DNA of 64,000 nt from Sabellastarte sp. h YS-2021 (GCA_964017235.1 OZ024935.1:4030001-4094000); one strand, 5' to 3'. Positions 23,396 to 35,256 are shown, counted from the stretch's first letter. Notes: generated by a model not told the origin, from the sequence alone. Made by a program: numbers and translations.

Positions 23396-24963
23396 TTCAA
23401 TGAGAAGATGACTCTTAAGAAAAAACTTGAAAGTAATACAAAGTGATTGTTTAGGGATGTAGGTGTGCAACATCATGATATGACCTTGACTTGACCTTTG
23501 ACCTTGCAGTAGTGACCATGACATTGTGTCTAAGCTATATCTCAGAAACCATAAGGTGTAGGAAGTTGGTAGACATTAGTTTGCAGTGTAAGTGTGCAAC
23601 ATCATGGTTTGAACATCTAGTCCGAATTATACATAAGTAATCGTAATCACATTAGTTTGAATTTTCAGGTGTGAAGTGTCAGTGTGGCCTTAGTTTGACC
23701 TTGTTGTAGTGACCTTGACCTTTAAAATCTTGTGTATGAAATGTTATTTGGTTAATTTAAAGTTATTCTCAGTTTGTAAACTACTTTATAAATATGATGG
23801 ATCATGTATATAGGTTACATGTTTACTGGTTTTAATTGATGCTTGATTCGAGAAAACACTTCTACAGCATACACTATTGCACTTTCTAAGTATATAGTTT
23901 TCCACATGATATGAAGTCCCGTGCATATAGTATTGTAGTTATATCCACAGACATGGATATATTGGTCAGCTTCATTCTCGCTGCTGCCGGTAAAGAATCT
24001 GCCACCGCCGCAGAAGATTCCTGCTTGTGGGCGACCTCTAGGGAAAACCACTTTAAGCATTTCCCTCAAACTTGTCAATGGCATGTATTAGGTAGTAGTA
24101 ATGCAGTATGTTAGCAGTGATTTCCTACAGTATTGCTTTTTTATCAATCACAAAATCCCTAAATAATTTCTTTCACAAGATAAACACAAAGCCTTTTATT
24201 CATATGTTTGATAATTGTATAATTTTTATAAATTGTTTTATATTTGTTAATTTTTTCCCAAGTACTTTAAATTTGCAATGTATTTCTATGTTTCAACCAT
24301 TTCAAGTCTGAGATCTACCATATTTGTTTTGTGTATACACTCAGACACATTAAAACACAAATCAACACCAATAACATCAGAAAATCACTAACTTGTTGAT
24401 AAGAACCCTTAAGGTTGAAAAAATTTAAATGTTGCAAGGATGCTCCATGCGGGATATAGTTGTGCAACATCAAGGGCAGAACCCCTGAATGTCCTTTGCC
24501 CTTGACCCTGTGATCGTCAAAGCGAAAATCTTGTCTGGGATATATCTCATTAACCATAAGCTGGAAGAAGTTCAAACTTGGCAAGAATGTTCCCCAGAGG
24601 ATATAGTTGTGCAATGTCAAGTTTAGATCCTCACATGACCTTTGACCTTGAACCTAAAATCCATATCACAATCTTGTCCAGGCCACATCTCAGTAACCGT
24701 AAGTTAGAATAAGTTCAAACTTGGCAGGGATCTTCCTCGGGGAATGTAGTTGTCAAGGTCACATCCTCAAATGACCTCTAACATTGGCGCTGTGACCATA
24801 AATGTCAAAAGTCACTTGGCATAAATTCAAGCAATTTTGTGTACAAAAAGCATTTTATAGCATTTTCTTTCAAAAGGGAGTATGCAATGAGAGGCTCTTT
24901 TCGCCGACCTAATAATAATTGTGGATAAAATGCATCTAACGAATAAATAACCAATCAACGTCT
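23396..24963. repeat. Dispersed GACCTTGACCTT-type repeats
   Basis: Two stretches (about 23455-23760 and 24400-24840) consist of words such as TGACCTTGACC, TTTGACCTTG, ATATCTCAGTAACCATAAG and GTGTGCAACATCA, typical of a dispersed molluscan repeat also found at 39095-39400. The intervening 23800-24320 has no recognisable content. TGACCTTGACCT is two AGGTCA-type half-sites on the other strand. No gene is seen. Confidence 0.6.
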
Positions 24964-25206
24964 ATGGCGTCACTGATGGTACGTCTGTGGATATGTTGGC
25001 ATCGTCTGATGCTCTTGTTTTCTACTCTTTTTGAGTGATCCAGAAAGCTTTATGTATTGGATTAAACCATGGTTGTTATTTTATGGTAATAATTTTACGA
25101 AATCAAAGGCTGAGTAAAATTATCCTAAAGTGGCATGATTAAATCCAGTACATAAAGCCTCATCACTCGTGGAGTATTTCTACACTGTCCAATTCTCTAA
25201 TTTCAG
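24964..25206 (+). other. Possible upstream exon and intron of the following gene
   Basis: An ATG at 24964 with CCAAT-like words just upstream is followed after five codons by GTACGT, a good splice donor, and the next exon starts after CTCTAATTTCAG at 25206. This could be a short first exon (MASLM), but nothing beyond splice-site quality supports it. Confidence 0.2.
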
Positions 25207-28200
25207 ACAAGGAACAGATGGATGACTTTAGGGGATATGTTAAGTCACAATTGGGTGGGGATATAATGGACAATCAATCCATCAAACACGTTCAGCAAAT
25301 CAATTATTTAGTCAATTCTGTGTCCTTGAAACTTGACGATGAATCCTTTCCGCTGGCACTCAACACCCTTTTAGATTTAAAGCTAAAAGAGAAAAAAATG
25401 GTCCCCAAACACATTTAAAACTTATGTAAATTCTTTACTGAAAGTAGGAAACTATCTGTTGAAAATGAAGCACCTAGGTGTAAACAAATATTCTTGTGTC
25501 AATGCCAGAAATATTTCTATTGCAAAAGATTTCATGTTGGACTGGATTGCACTCTCCACAAGAAACACAAGGAACTCTCAAAACAAAAGGCCAAGGAGAG
25601 TTTTGTTGACCGAACCAAAATCACCCCTGATGACCTAACAAAATATGTTAATAGTGAAAGAGCTTCAAGTGCTAAACACCCGTTGAATAGTGATAGGGCT
25701 AAGGTTTTGGTAAGTATTAACCAGAACACCCATACTGCTGTAAGAAATTTCCTGATTATGACCATTACCATGAGCAATGCCCATCGCACTGGGTGCATCA
25801 TAAATATGATGGTGGATGTTGTGGCAGCAGAAAAGTTTGTGGGGGAGTGGGGTCCACGTGATTTTTGTAGACCTACCCAAAATGCATGGGAAATATGAAC
25901 GGGCAGACTGTGTGGCATCTCCAGAGGTTTTTAAATGGATGAAAACCTACCTCGACCTGTTCCGTCCAGCAACTGAGGCTAACAATCTGTTTCTGAGCTG
26001 GGGTTAGTTTTTATATCAGTGCAAAAAATACTTTTAAAAAGATTTAATGGCAATAATCATTATTTCAGGTTTAGTTTGTCTAGACTTTCATAAAACCTGG
26101 TGTAGTAGAATGAGTTTCAGTCTTGTCACTGATATCAATGGGCCTTGATGGGTGACAGTGTCAGTGCCCTATGCATGTTTCTGAGCTTGTGCATGAATAC
26201 TGAAGCACTTTGTATCATCATTTTGTATGATTATATCTGATTCACTCTAACTTTTCACACCACGCAATAGACAGCTGACAAATTTTACAAATCTAACACA
26301 AAATATTTACACAAACACAAAACTTAACACCAACTATTAGTTCAAGAAAGTTTTATTAGTTTTGCATAACTGTGCCAAACTAAGTTGTCTTACAGGTTGC
26401 AGTAGCTACCATCTAATCTAGTGTAGATGTTTACAGTGCTTAATAGCACAGTGGTTATGTGATTTCACACATACTGTTGATCAATACATTTCAGAAGATA
26501 TGTTTAATGCTCCAAGGTGATTCTTCTTTCTTTTTTCAGTGGAGTTAAAAACTGTCTGACAACTGAACTCAACCTCGTTGGCATCATCAAAAAGTATTTT
26601 TTTCCCTATTTTAACCTTACAATTTTGTAATAAACCTTTACTAAAATTATTCAATGGTTATTATGCTCATAATCCAATACTTTTGTTAATGGTATGACTG
26701 CTATTGTGTGATATTCTCCTATATTTTCCCAATATAAATTTTGTTTATTTATATGCTGTTGGATAACATTTTATAAAAATGTAATAGCAATCAAGAACAA
26801 CACTGATTATTTTTAGTGAAATAATCAAAGGTTTTGACTCATGCCATGGAACAGACAAATTTTTAATCGAACTAATAAAGTTGAACACTCAATATTGTCT
26901 ACTATTTTTAAAGTAAAATTTGTTATTATTAACAACCTTGATTTATAGGAGGCAAAAAACATGCATGTAGCATGTAACTGTGTAATAAATGTAATTTTAA
27001 CATAATTAGCAGATTCAGTTGGTAGTCAAATCTAACTTCTTTCTAACTGTATGTTGCATGTTGTTATATTCCCCATTAGTCCATATTTTACAGAAGGGCC
27101 ATTCAGCATCCTATTAAGAGGATTATTATTGAGGTGATCACCAACCTTCACCAAGATCTGGTGATTAGTGATTCTGATGATGATGTGATTATTACTCACC
27201 AATCAAAAGCCCTTGAAAACATCATATTGTGTAGTAAAATGTCCCACGATGACAAGTGGATACAGGAAGTTGAATGAGAAGAGCCAGTTCCCCCTTTTGT
27301 GTACCCGGTTATGACGAGAAATGCGACATCAAGAAAGAGATGTATCTTTGAAGCTTGCACCGTAACCATGAAGAAGCTTCATGAACATGTAGAGAGAACA
27401 CACATTCTGTGGAGTGTAAGTCGCCAATGTTTGGATTTGGAAAAAGCACAACAGTTTCCCACCGCCGAATCGACCAAGGCCCTGTCGGCAGCAGACCAAG
27501 AAAACATGCATCTTTTTGAGCAACACATAAATGTCAGAAGAGCCAATTTTCTTATGATGGTATCACCCCCAAACTCAGTAGGTAGTCTCATCCACTGGAG
27601 ACTAATTGCAGGCCTAATGAATTATCTGGGTCATCAGGATACCACAACCTTAACTCCTATTGAACAACAGATTCCGTTATCCGGCATCTTGTATAGGGAC
27701 GTGGTGGACTCACATTGCCATCTGCTTGAGTTTTTACAAGGCAAGAAAGGATTGGAAGTACAAGGATTGAGAAAGGCAGTATACAACTATGGGTTGAAAG
27801 TACACCAAAATGTAAACATTGCAGCATTGGTTTCCTCACACTTTTTCCCAGATGAAGTTCCGTATCCTGATGCGGCAGCCAGAGCTACTTGGAAGGTGGA
27901 AGAAATTCCAGTATATTGCTGTTTGGGTTTGCACCCCAAAGTGTGTAATGAACCAAGGGATGATCTATTGGATCAACTTGACCAGCAACTCATGTCTCTG
28001 GATGTCGGCAGTTTGGCGGATTTCCAGTTATCATTCATTGCTGTGACAATCCGGGTTCTTCAGTGGCATATTTTTATTGCCTGAAAATATTTGAGTTGGA
28101 GCTGTTACCGACTCATCCAGTGTACCTGCATTGTTTTACAGCTGGACTGCAAGTCTTTGAGGCCTGGCAGAAGGTATTTACAGGAATGTACTTTGGATTT

Positions 28201-28446
28201 TCACCCAAGATTGTGTGGGGTACTCACCATGTGGAGTGTCCTGACGTTGTGAAAAGGATTTCACTGTCAAAGATATTGTTGGAATTAGATTGTCCGTTTT
28301 TGCCCAACAGAGCTGCAGGGGAGCCACAGAACACTCCGTGGTCTGTTGTGAACATTACTCAGAAAATATCCGAAGTCATAGGACAGAATACTTTGACAAT
28401 TATGAAGTACACGGCATGAAACGCCAAAGATTTTTACAATATCTAA
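25207..28446 (+). pseudogene. Decayed gene: tyrosine-recombinase-like region + C2H2 finger + TatD nuclease
   Basis: Three plus-strand exons. Exon 1 (25207-26002): an N-terminal helical part (YVKSQLGGDIMDN), a Cys/His cluster (CQCQKYFYCKRF) and a block with NAHRTG and FKWMKTYLDLFRP that resembles the first Arg motif and following strands of tyrosine recombinases. Exon 2 (26540-26593): 18 codons, opened by TTCTTTTTTCAG. Exon 3 (27094-28446): a C2H2-like finger (CIFEAC...LHEHVERTH), then TatD-family motifs DSHCHL (27707), GLHPK (27930), PVIIH (28025), LHCF (28130) and DCPF (28285). Lesions: TAA 25416-25418, frameshift near 25850, TGA 27275-27277, frameshift near 28015, TGA 28417-28419; the exon 1-2 junction also mismatches in phase. 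The TatD assignment is strong, the recombinase assignment moderate. Confidence 0.7.
26003..27093 (+). other. Introns of the recombinase/TatD gene
   Basis: Intron 1 runs from the GTTAGT donor at 26003 to the acceptor at 26539; intron 2 runs from GTATTT at 26594 to TATTTTACAG at 27093. Exon 2 end and exon 3 start agree in phase 2. The introns are AT-rich and hold no other recognisable feature. Confidence 0.5.
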
Positions 28447-29571
28447 TCTCTGCCTAGGAGATTAGTGGACACTGGTTTTGTTTTGTTTTAGTTGGGTTGT
28501 GTGCATGAGTTAGTCCTTGCTTGGGAGACTAAAATTAGCTTTACTAGTTAATGTGAATAATTATTAGTTTCTGTTTTGGAGACTAAAAATTGTGATTGGA
28601 AGTTGCATCAAATGTATATAAAGTCAGATATTTGATTTAATAGACAAATCAGAAGGGTGAAATAGATTCTAAGAAGTTGCGTTGATAGTTGTTATGAAGG
28701 AGAAGTTGCCATATGGAAATCATGGTGCAGGATTAATCAAGGTCCCGTTGACATTGATAGGAGCACTAACAACGGAGTATCCTCATATTGTTGTAATGAC
28801 AAAAAGAGCTCCATGTTTTTCGAATTTTCTACAGATTGGCGCCCAAGCAAATGGGTGCACCCCAATGATGGTCCATCCTCTTCATATCGGTCATCTTCAG
28901 TGCTCTTCCGAGTTTTCATGGATGCGCCAGATCATTTTTCAGGTCACTTCTCTCTTTGCACCTTCTTTTCTTCTCATCATTATTCTTCATGGAATCTTCA
29001 GGGAAGTGTTGGTCCCGAGGAGTTTATGGTTGACTTCAGATTTTATACACGTCAATTCAACATGACTGCTATGATAAAGAGGCAGTTGGTGTGTTATAAG
29101 AAAAGAAAGCCATTATTGGGTGAACACATCAATGTATCAAGACTGCTGTGATAAAGAGACAGTTGATGTGTTATAAGGAAAGAAAGGAAAAGAATGAGTG
29201 TTTTGTGGTGCAGTAATAGCAGAATTGATGAATTGGTGAGTGCAGTTTGTCAATGTGTTAAGAAGTGAAATTAATTTTTAGGCAGGACTTTAGTTAAACT
29301 CCTACAGGTTGAAGGTATTTTTGTGTTAAATTGGATTTTATTTGATTTATTTTATTTATGTTTTGTGCTCAGTGGATTAAGGTACTAAGAACAGATTTTA
29401 TTTCAATACACACTAGATATTAGAATATGGCGTTACTCTGGTGGACTGGAAAAAAAAGCTAAAAAGTCTTCTCTCAGGAGACTTATGTGACTGAATCATT
29501 GTTTAAAGATGGTGAAGATTCACTACCTGAAAGCCTGCAGCAATTGACTAGTCTCTGTCTAAGAGACTTAG
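28443..29571. repeat. Five similar short hairpins
   Basis: Hairpins of one pattern occur at 28443-28465 (CTAATCTC/GAGATTAG), 28510-28532 (TTAGTC/GACTAA), 28564-28586 (TTAGTTTC/GAGACTAA), 29464-29484 (AAGTCT/AGACTT) and 29548-29571 (AGTCTC/GAGACT). Loops are similar (TGCCTAG, TGTTTTG, TGTCTAA). The first overlaps the terminal TAA of the TatD pseudogene. All lie within about 1.1 kb. Confidence 0.65.
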
Positions 29572-29992
29572 TACTTATAAGTGGGATACCTAAACGTGTT
29601 GTGGGTGTGAATAATTTTGTGTGACTAAAGTGTCATTGACTGTGAAAATTCAACTTGATGTTTTTAGTGAAAAGTTACAGGCAATCAACTCCAGCCCAAT
29701 AAAGGAAGCACCCACATGGAGGGTTGGAGGGCCATTTCCTTCAAGAAGATAGTGTGCGGTGTTGTGACTGTCACCGATCGGGCAAGTGTGACCGCACCTT
29801 TAGGTTTCAGGAAGTGGAGCCGCCCCTTAAGCAGACAGTGAGTCAATCAGCCGTCGTGACTTTTGTCTACAGATTCCTGCGCCTGTCAGCACTTGAAGTC
29901 TAGATCCCAAACAGTTCACATCAAAGTAAGTTTGTTATATCTTGTGTCAATTATCTTGTATATATAAAGTGTTATATTGAAAAATACGGGAA
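28587..29992 (+). other. Downstream region of the TatD pseudogene, unassigned frames
   Basis: Open frames at 28682-29065 and 28813-29151 overlap in different phases and match nothing I recognise. A direct repeat of about 40 bp (GATAAAGAGRCAGTTGRTG) lies at about 29072 and 29150. Near 29755 a plus-strand frame shows a CDCHRSGKCDRTF cysteine cluster directly before the frame at 29993 and may belong to it. Confidence 0.35.
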
Positions 29993-30563
29993 ATGAATAC
30001 TGATGTGTCCAATGTGCACATGGTGGACAAGAGTACCAACACCGAACCTCTGATTGTGCTGAGTCCAGATGAGGTTGTCTCACTCCAAGATGGCTTTACT
30101 ATCACCACTTATGGGAAAAGTCTACAAATATTTGTGGACACTATCAAGAGTGATATTGTCTTCTGCAAGCCAAAACTGGCCAGAATTTCCAACTACCCAA
30201 ATTGGTATTTTAAACATACTACCCTCCTTCCACAAAGGATGCCAGACACGCAAAGTAGCTGAAAAGGAGGGTAAACCAACAGTCTCTAACTCAGATAGTC
30301 AGAACAGCCGGCCAATAGCTAACTCCAGTGATACGCCAATTGACATCTTGGGGCGCTTATTCACTAAGAAAGATGACTCAGCCCCCTCTGCTTCACCTGC
30401 AAAAAAGAGAAGCCATTCAGACACTACCAAAAATTCAGCTAATAATGAACCTGTAGCCAGCACCTCCACCTCAACTACAGAACCCAAGAGTACACCAGAA
30501 CCCACCATGGAACAGATGTGTGCTAGGAAACCTACTAGACCAAGTCTCTGTCCCTCCAAATAA
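29993..30563 (+). pseudogene. Ser/Thr-rich ORF, copy D (finger-less relative)
   Basis: Begins MNTDVSNVHMVDKSTNTEPL and contains the block PLIVLSPDEVVSLQDG followed by GKSLQIFV. The frame at 55062 contains a matching block (DPLVVLDPIDIKSLHGG then LNQIFI), so the two are related. After a frame slip near 30245 a Ser/Thr/Pro/Lys-rich disordered tail with DILGRLFTKKDD follows, ending at 30563. No zinc finger is seen upstream unless the Cys cluster near 29755 is one. Function unknown. Confidence 0.5.
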
Positions 30564-31076
30564 AAGACAAAAGTTTGATATCCCCAAGGAATTTGCGAAA
30601 AAAGACTAAAAAAATTCCATACCCCAATTATTTTGTGAAACTTTAATAAACATTATCTTTAAGTATTAAGAATAAAACAAACCCAACATTCTTCATTTTA
30701 TTCTAATAACAGCATTAGAAAATATTTAACTAATCACTCTGTCCCACAGTATGTAATTAATTTCATACAAATATTAATTCCATACTCTTGTTAACAATTT
30801 TCCATGCTCAGAATAATTAAAGGGCGCATTACTTTAATAATACTAAAGTATAAGTAATGCACTAATTGAAAGACAATATTCAACTTTCTTATAAAGGATT
30901 TATTAAAATGGATAATTACTAATGTGTATTGTTTTACTGTGTAATTTATGGATTATAAATTTAATAAATGGACATCACCCATTTACTAAAACAACATAAA
31001 TCAATGCATCTGATCACCAATACTAACCTGCCAAATTACTATGGGAGTATTCTTCACCTAAATATATAAGGTGAAT
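30564..31076. other. AT-rich spacer
   Basis: Nothing recognisable up to the TTAA that marks the piggyBac insertion. Confidence 0.5.
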
Positions 31077-31400
31077 TTAACCCTTTCGCTACCATATCTG
31101 TCGACTAGCAGTCGACACTCAAGTGTATTCCCAGGGACGATGTTTGTCGAGAGGGTTCGACGATTTTATAATAAAAATATAAGTTCCTTCAGTACATTTT
31201 TATTAAATTTTATAAGTTCAGGGGACTTCTATCGACACATTGTGACATCATTTATTGGTTGTGACGTCATAAAAACGTCAATCTAACGCAAAATAGACAT
31301 TTATATGCCTCTCTAAAACGTGGTCTGTTTATGGTATGTGTGCTGTTTGATTTACATACTACTTTTTGGTGAAATATTTTAGTAGCATATTTTTTGCATA

Positions 31401-34057
31401 ATGGCCACATTTAGTGCCTCTCAGGCCAGGGATTTAGTGTTGAATAGTGACACTGAGGACGGCTTATTAGAAGAAAGCAGTGATGAGTACATGTCAAGTG
31501 AAACTCAGTCTGATACTGAAAGTGATTCTCAATTATCAGTTACAGAGGAACCTCAAAGAAATACTGTGGTTAGGGGGAGGGGTAGAGGGGATGGCAGGGG
31601 TGGTCGCAGGGGTCAAGGAAGGGCTGGTTGTAGGGGTCAAGGCAGGGTTGGTCGAGGAAGGCCTGGTGGTCGAGGAAGGGCTGGTGGTTTAGGAAGGGTT
31701 GGTGGTTGAGGAAGGCTCGTGGCAGAGGTCAAGTGAGGGAGATAGATATAGAAGACTCTATGGAGGAGGGTAAGTGAGGCAGGTGATGAGGTAGATGGTG
31801 AACCAGTTGTTGGTGATCTTGAGGTCAATGTTCAAGATATAGATTGGGTAGAACCAAATTTGGCCATGCCTGATACTCCAAGGTTTCGTGCACGACCAGG
31901 TGTCTTAGTTGATACTACTAATTTGCATTCCCCACATGAATATTTCAGACATTTTCTAAATATTGATATCATGAATCTGATAGCTGAAGAGACCAATAGA
32001 TATGCTACAGACTACCTTGAGGGCCACCCAAACTTGCCTCGTTTTTCAGATTTGAGATGGTCTCCTATTGACGTGACTGAGTTAGAAAATTTTTTGGGAC
32101 TGTGCCTCCTTGTTGGCATTGTCAAAAAACCTAGATACAGTGATTACTGGGCCACAGAACCTTTGATGTATACCCATATTTTTTCTACCATTTTCAAGAG
32201 AGCCAGGTTTCAACTGATCATGCACTTCCTTCATTTCAACAATAACAACAATGAGCCTAATCACAATGACCCAGACCATGACCGCATGTTCAAAATACGA
32301 CCACTTATAGATCATTTCAATGATACTTTCCAGGCTGCCATACAGCCAGAGCAAGAAATTGCACTAGATGAATCTTTACTTTTATTCAAAGGTAAACTTC
32401 ACTTCACGCAATATATTCCAGCAAAAAGGTCACGCTTTGGCATAAAGATATTTCAAGTTTGTGAATCTAAGACAGGTTATTCATACAAATTCCTTGTATA
32501 TCAAGGCAAGATGGCACCAACTTTTGGCATAGAAAATCAGATGGCTAATGTTAGAGGGGCCACCAATACAGATAAGCTGACTGTAGCTATGATTGAACCA
32601 TTGCTAGATTAAGGGTACCATTTGTATGTGGACAATTGGTATACAAGTATTCAAATATTTAGATGAACATGAGACCCCAGCTTGTGGAACATTGAGACAA
32701 AATAGGGTGCCACGAGGTTTGAGGGATGTAAACATGCAAGTAGATGAAACCAAAGCTCTCAGATCTGATAATATTCTAGTTCTGAAATACAGGGCCAAGC
32801 CCAAAAAATATGTGAATGTCATGACCACCATCCACAACGAAGCCTCTTCTGAAGTAAATGTTTGTGGAAGGCATCAGCTGCGTGTGAACAAGCCTTTAGC
32901 AATACAGGAATACAACAAATATATGGGAGGGGTGGATCGCATGGATCAGGTGAGTTTTTCTAATTTTTTTTACTATTTTATGACAATTTATTTTCATGTG
33001 CACATTCCATGCATTTAGTTGTAATCGCTTAGCCATGTATTTTTTAAAACATTACCTAAAAAAATTGTGTAAACTATCACACAACTAAGAAGTGGCATAT
33101 ACTTACCTGAACTTACCTGACATATACTTACCTGAACTTACCTGACCTTGCCCTGCTTGTTACAATCACTTCATGACTTCTTGTAGGTTCTGCACTACTA
33201 TGACTGCACTCGGAAATCTTTGAAATGGTACAGGAAACTTGCATTTCACCTGATGCAGATTGCCTTGTGGAATTCTTGGATTTTGTTTGTGAAAGAGACA
33301 GGCTCGAACATGACTTTCTTGAAGTTCCAGTTACATGTAAGTAATCTAAATAACATGTAACATAGTTTTGCATGTGTGAAAATGTGCTTTGTGGAGTTTG
33401 TTATGCCATGTTATATTACAAAGTAAGAAATAATTATTGTTCCAGTATGAATCCTAATTGTTGAAAGAACTGTGAAACCAAACTGACCTTTCCCTTCTTA
33501 TTTATATGTTAGGGTTAGCCTTTATTGTAATATGTTCCTTGTAGGTTATTGGAGGCATGATTTTCAAACAGGATCCTGTTCCAGCTCAAGCCAATGAAGA
33601 TTTCATTCGTTTGACAGCTCGCCATTTCCCTAGTTTGCTTCCTCCTACAGGAGCCAGGCAGCATCCTTATAGATGTAAGGTGTGCCGTGTGAGGAGAAAC
33701 ATCAGGAGGGAAACCAAGTACTTTTGTGCAAAGTGCCCCAGTCAACCAGCCTTGTGTGTTGATTTATTTTTTAAGTTTTATTTGGGGTTTTACGTCGCTT
33801 TCAACACTGTACAGGTCATATCACAACGGGTAGTTGGAAGGGCAGAGGAAACCAGTACATAGAGTTCGCTAGGGTTGTGTACTGTAAACTGCCGATCAAC
33901 GGCAAGCAACTACCAGCTTTCCCACTTAAGGCTGTCATGGGGATCGAACCCCGGCCTCAGAGGTGGGAGGCGAGAGTGTTACCACTCTGCCACCGTGGCC
34001 CCCGCCTTGTGTGTTGATGGCTGCTTTGAGATGTACTACACACTTCCTGATATTTGA
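31401..34057 (+). pseudogene. piggyBac transposase (three exons, disrupted)
   Basis: Exon 1 (31401-32949): acidic start, a long Arg/Gly repeat (RGRGRGDGRGG), then the DDE_Tnp_1_7 core with ENFLGLCLLVG, LDESLL (first Asp, 32367), YVDNWYTS (second Asp, 32631) and YMGGVDRMDQ (third Asp, about 32934). Donor GTGAGT at 32950. Exon 2 (33187-33336): YYDCTRKSLKWYRKLAFHL. Exon 3 (33545-34057): Cys-rich C-terminal domain (CKVCRVRR...YFCAKCP...ALCVD) split by a SINE, resuming GCFEMYYTLPDI. The enzyme would cut and paste the element at TTAA. Lesions: frameshifts near 31700, 31770 and 32660, TAA at 32610-32612, and the SINE. All three catalytic Asp codons survive. Confidence 0.93.
33764..34003 (-). mobile_element. 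tRNA-derived SINE, copy 2, inside piggyBac exon 3
   Basis: Same family and orientation as 4913-5147, with box A TGGCAGAGTGG and box B GGTTCGATCCC on the minus strand and a T-rich (A-rich in its own sense) tail at 33764. It is flanked by a perfect 15 bp target-site duplication, GCCTTGTGTGTTGAT, at 33749-33763 and 34004-34018. Removing one copy of the duplication and the SINE restores a continuous transposase frame around the insertion point, so the insertion came after the transposon. Confidence 0.96.
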
Positions 34058-34523
34058 ACTATTAACTTTGCATACCACTGGACTTATTTGGCCATCTTTG
34101 TGCTTGTTTTCACCATGTTACTTCAAATAAATGAAAATAAAAGACTGTTCATATGTTTAGCTTTATTTTTAGTGCACTTTTATGTTATTTACAAGTGATG
34201 ACGTCATATGACGTCCAATGCCACAGTCCCTCAGAATAATGCTCCTTCAGTAGAGAAAGGGTTAATACTCAACATGTCTTCGGTCAAGTCCTGTTAACTT
34301 AAACCAGCATCTCAAAACCATATTGTATTGGAACAAGCGACCTTGAATCCATAAGCTGAAATATAAGATGTACTTAGGACATGCAATACAACCCTATATA
34401 CTACGGATTATAATTTACCAAGGTCACTGACAACTATGCAAATACATGTGGACCACAATACTCATTATCATACTTTATGCCTAGATCAAATAATAGTAAT
34501 ACATTTCTATATTATTATTATTA

Positions 34524-34835
34524 TGTATTTATACTCAGCGCAATATCTCCATATACTATAGGAATCAAAGCACTATTTAACCAATCCGACTGTACAGGTA
34601 CAGCCCCAACTCACAAGTAACTGACATTCCCCTAACTGGAAGATAGAGGCTCAAGGATGACCATTTATCAACGTCCTTGAGGTTCTTTAACCTGCTACTG
34701 GGGATAGGACCTAATGACAGAGGACCGCCATTTTAAGTGGTCATCCAAGCCACTATATATCTTCCTGTACCTGGGACTGAACCCACATCCTCTGAGTTCC
34801 TAGACAAGTGTGTTACCCGCTAGGCCACAGTGCCA
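34524..34835 (-). mobile_element. Second tRNA-derived SINE family, copy 1
   Basis: On the minus strand it begins TGGCACTGTGGCCTAGCGGG, with box A-like TGGCCTAGCGGG and box B-like GGGTTCAGTCCC, followed by about 240 bp of body and an ATA/ATT-rich tail near 34505-34530. A second copy at 39699-39996 matches over the whole length, including ACTGGGGATAGGACCTAATG. No clear target-site duplication. Confidence 0.75.
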
Positions 34836-35256
34836 GATGCAGTAACATAATTAATATTATTTCAGTATGTTAGTAAGGAGTCCCCCAGGTATGAAAATAA
34901 CAGTAATAGTGCTAAAATCCATACTATTGGTTTACTAATACTTTACATTACTTTCCCAATACTATTACAAGAGGAGAGTGCCCGTGAACGGGCACTGTGT
35001 CAGCTGACTGAGTGTTTTTGATTTGTGAAGGTGATTAGAGGACAGAATAATTATCAGGAAAAGGGCTGTACACAAATACAGTAAATGGTAACTGAACAGC
35101 AAGTTCGAAAGAAATTCCGAAGCTGACAGAAGAAAAGGATAAAAAAGTTGTGCCCTGTAAATGGTATTATGAAGGAAAATAACAAGGTAATTGTTTAAGT
35201 GTAAAAAATAGGTTAAAACATATTTAAAGAAATACTAGAAATGCAATAACCTCGTT
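34836..35256. other. Spacer with a perfect hairpin
   Basis: A 20 bp self-complementary word, AGTGCCCGT-GA-ACGGGCACT, lies at 34977-34996. Nothing else is recognised. Confidence 0.5.

Larger units (their letters stand above)
31081..34261 (+). mobile_element. Complete piggyBac-type DNA transposon
   Basis: The element starts CCCTTTCGCTACC at 31081 and ends in the inverted GTAGAGAAAGGG at 34261, with TTAA on both sides (31077-31080 and 34262-34265), the hallmark of piggyBac insertion. TGACGTCAT-type words lie near both ends (31260 and 34197-34215). Inside is a plus-strand transposase gene with two introns and a later SINE insertion. Total length is 3181 bp, about 2.9 kb without the SINE. Confidence 0.95.

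Noticed and set aside
23815-24084. 89-codon minus-strand ORF
   Set aside because: No family resemblance; in a region between dispersed repeats, with no splice or promoter support.
27645-28446. Bacterial contamination as the source of the TatD sequence
   Set aside because: It is continuous with a eukaryotic finger exon, follows an intron and has the base composition of its surroundings.
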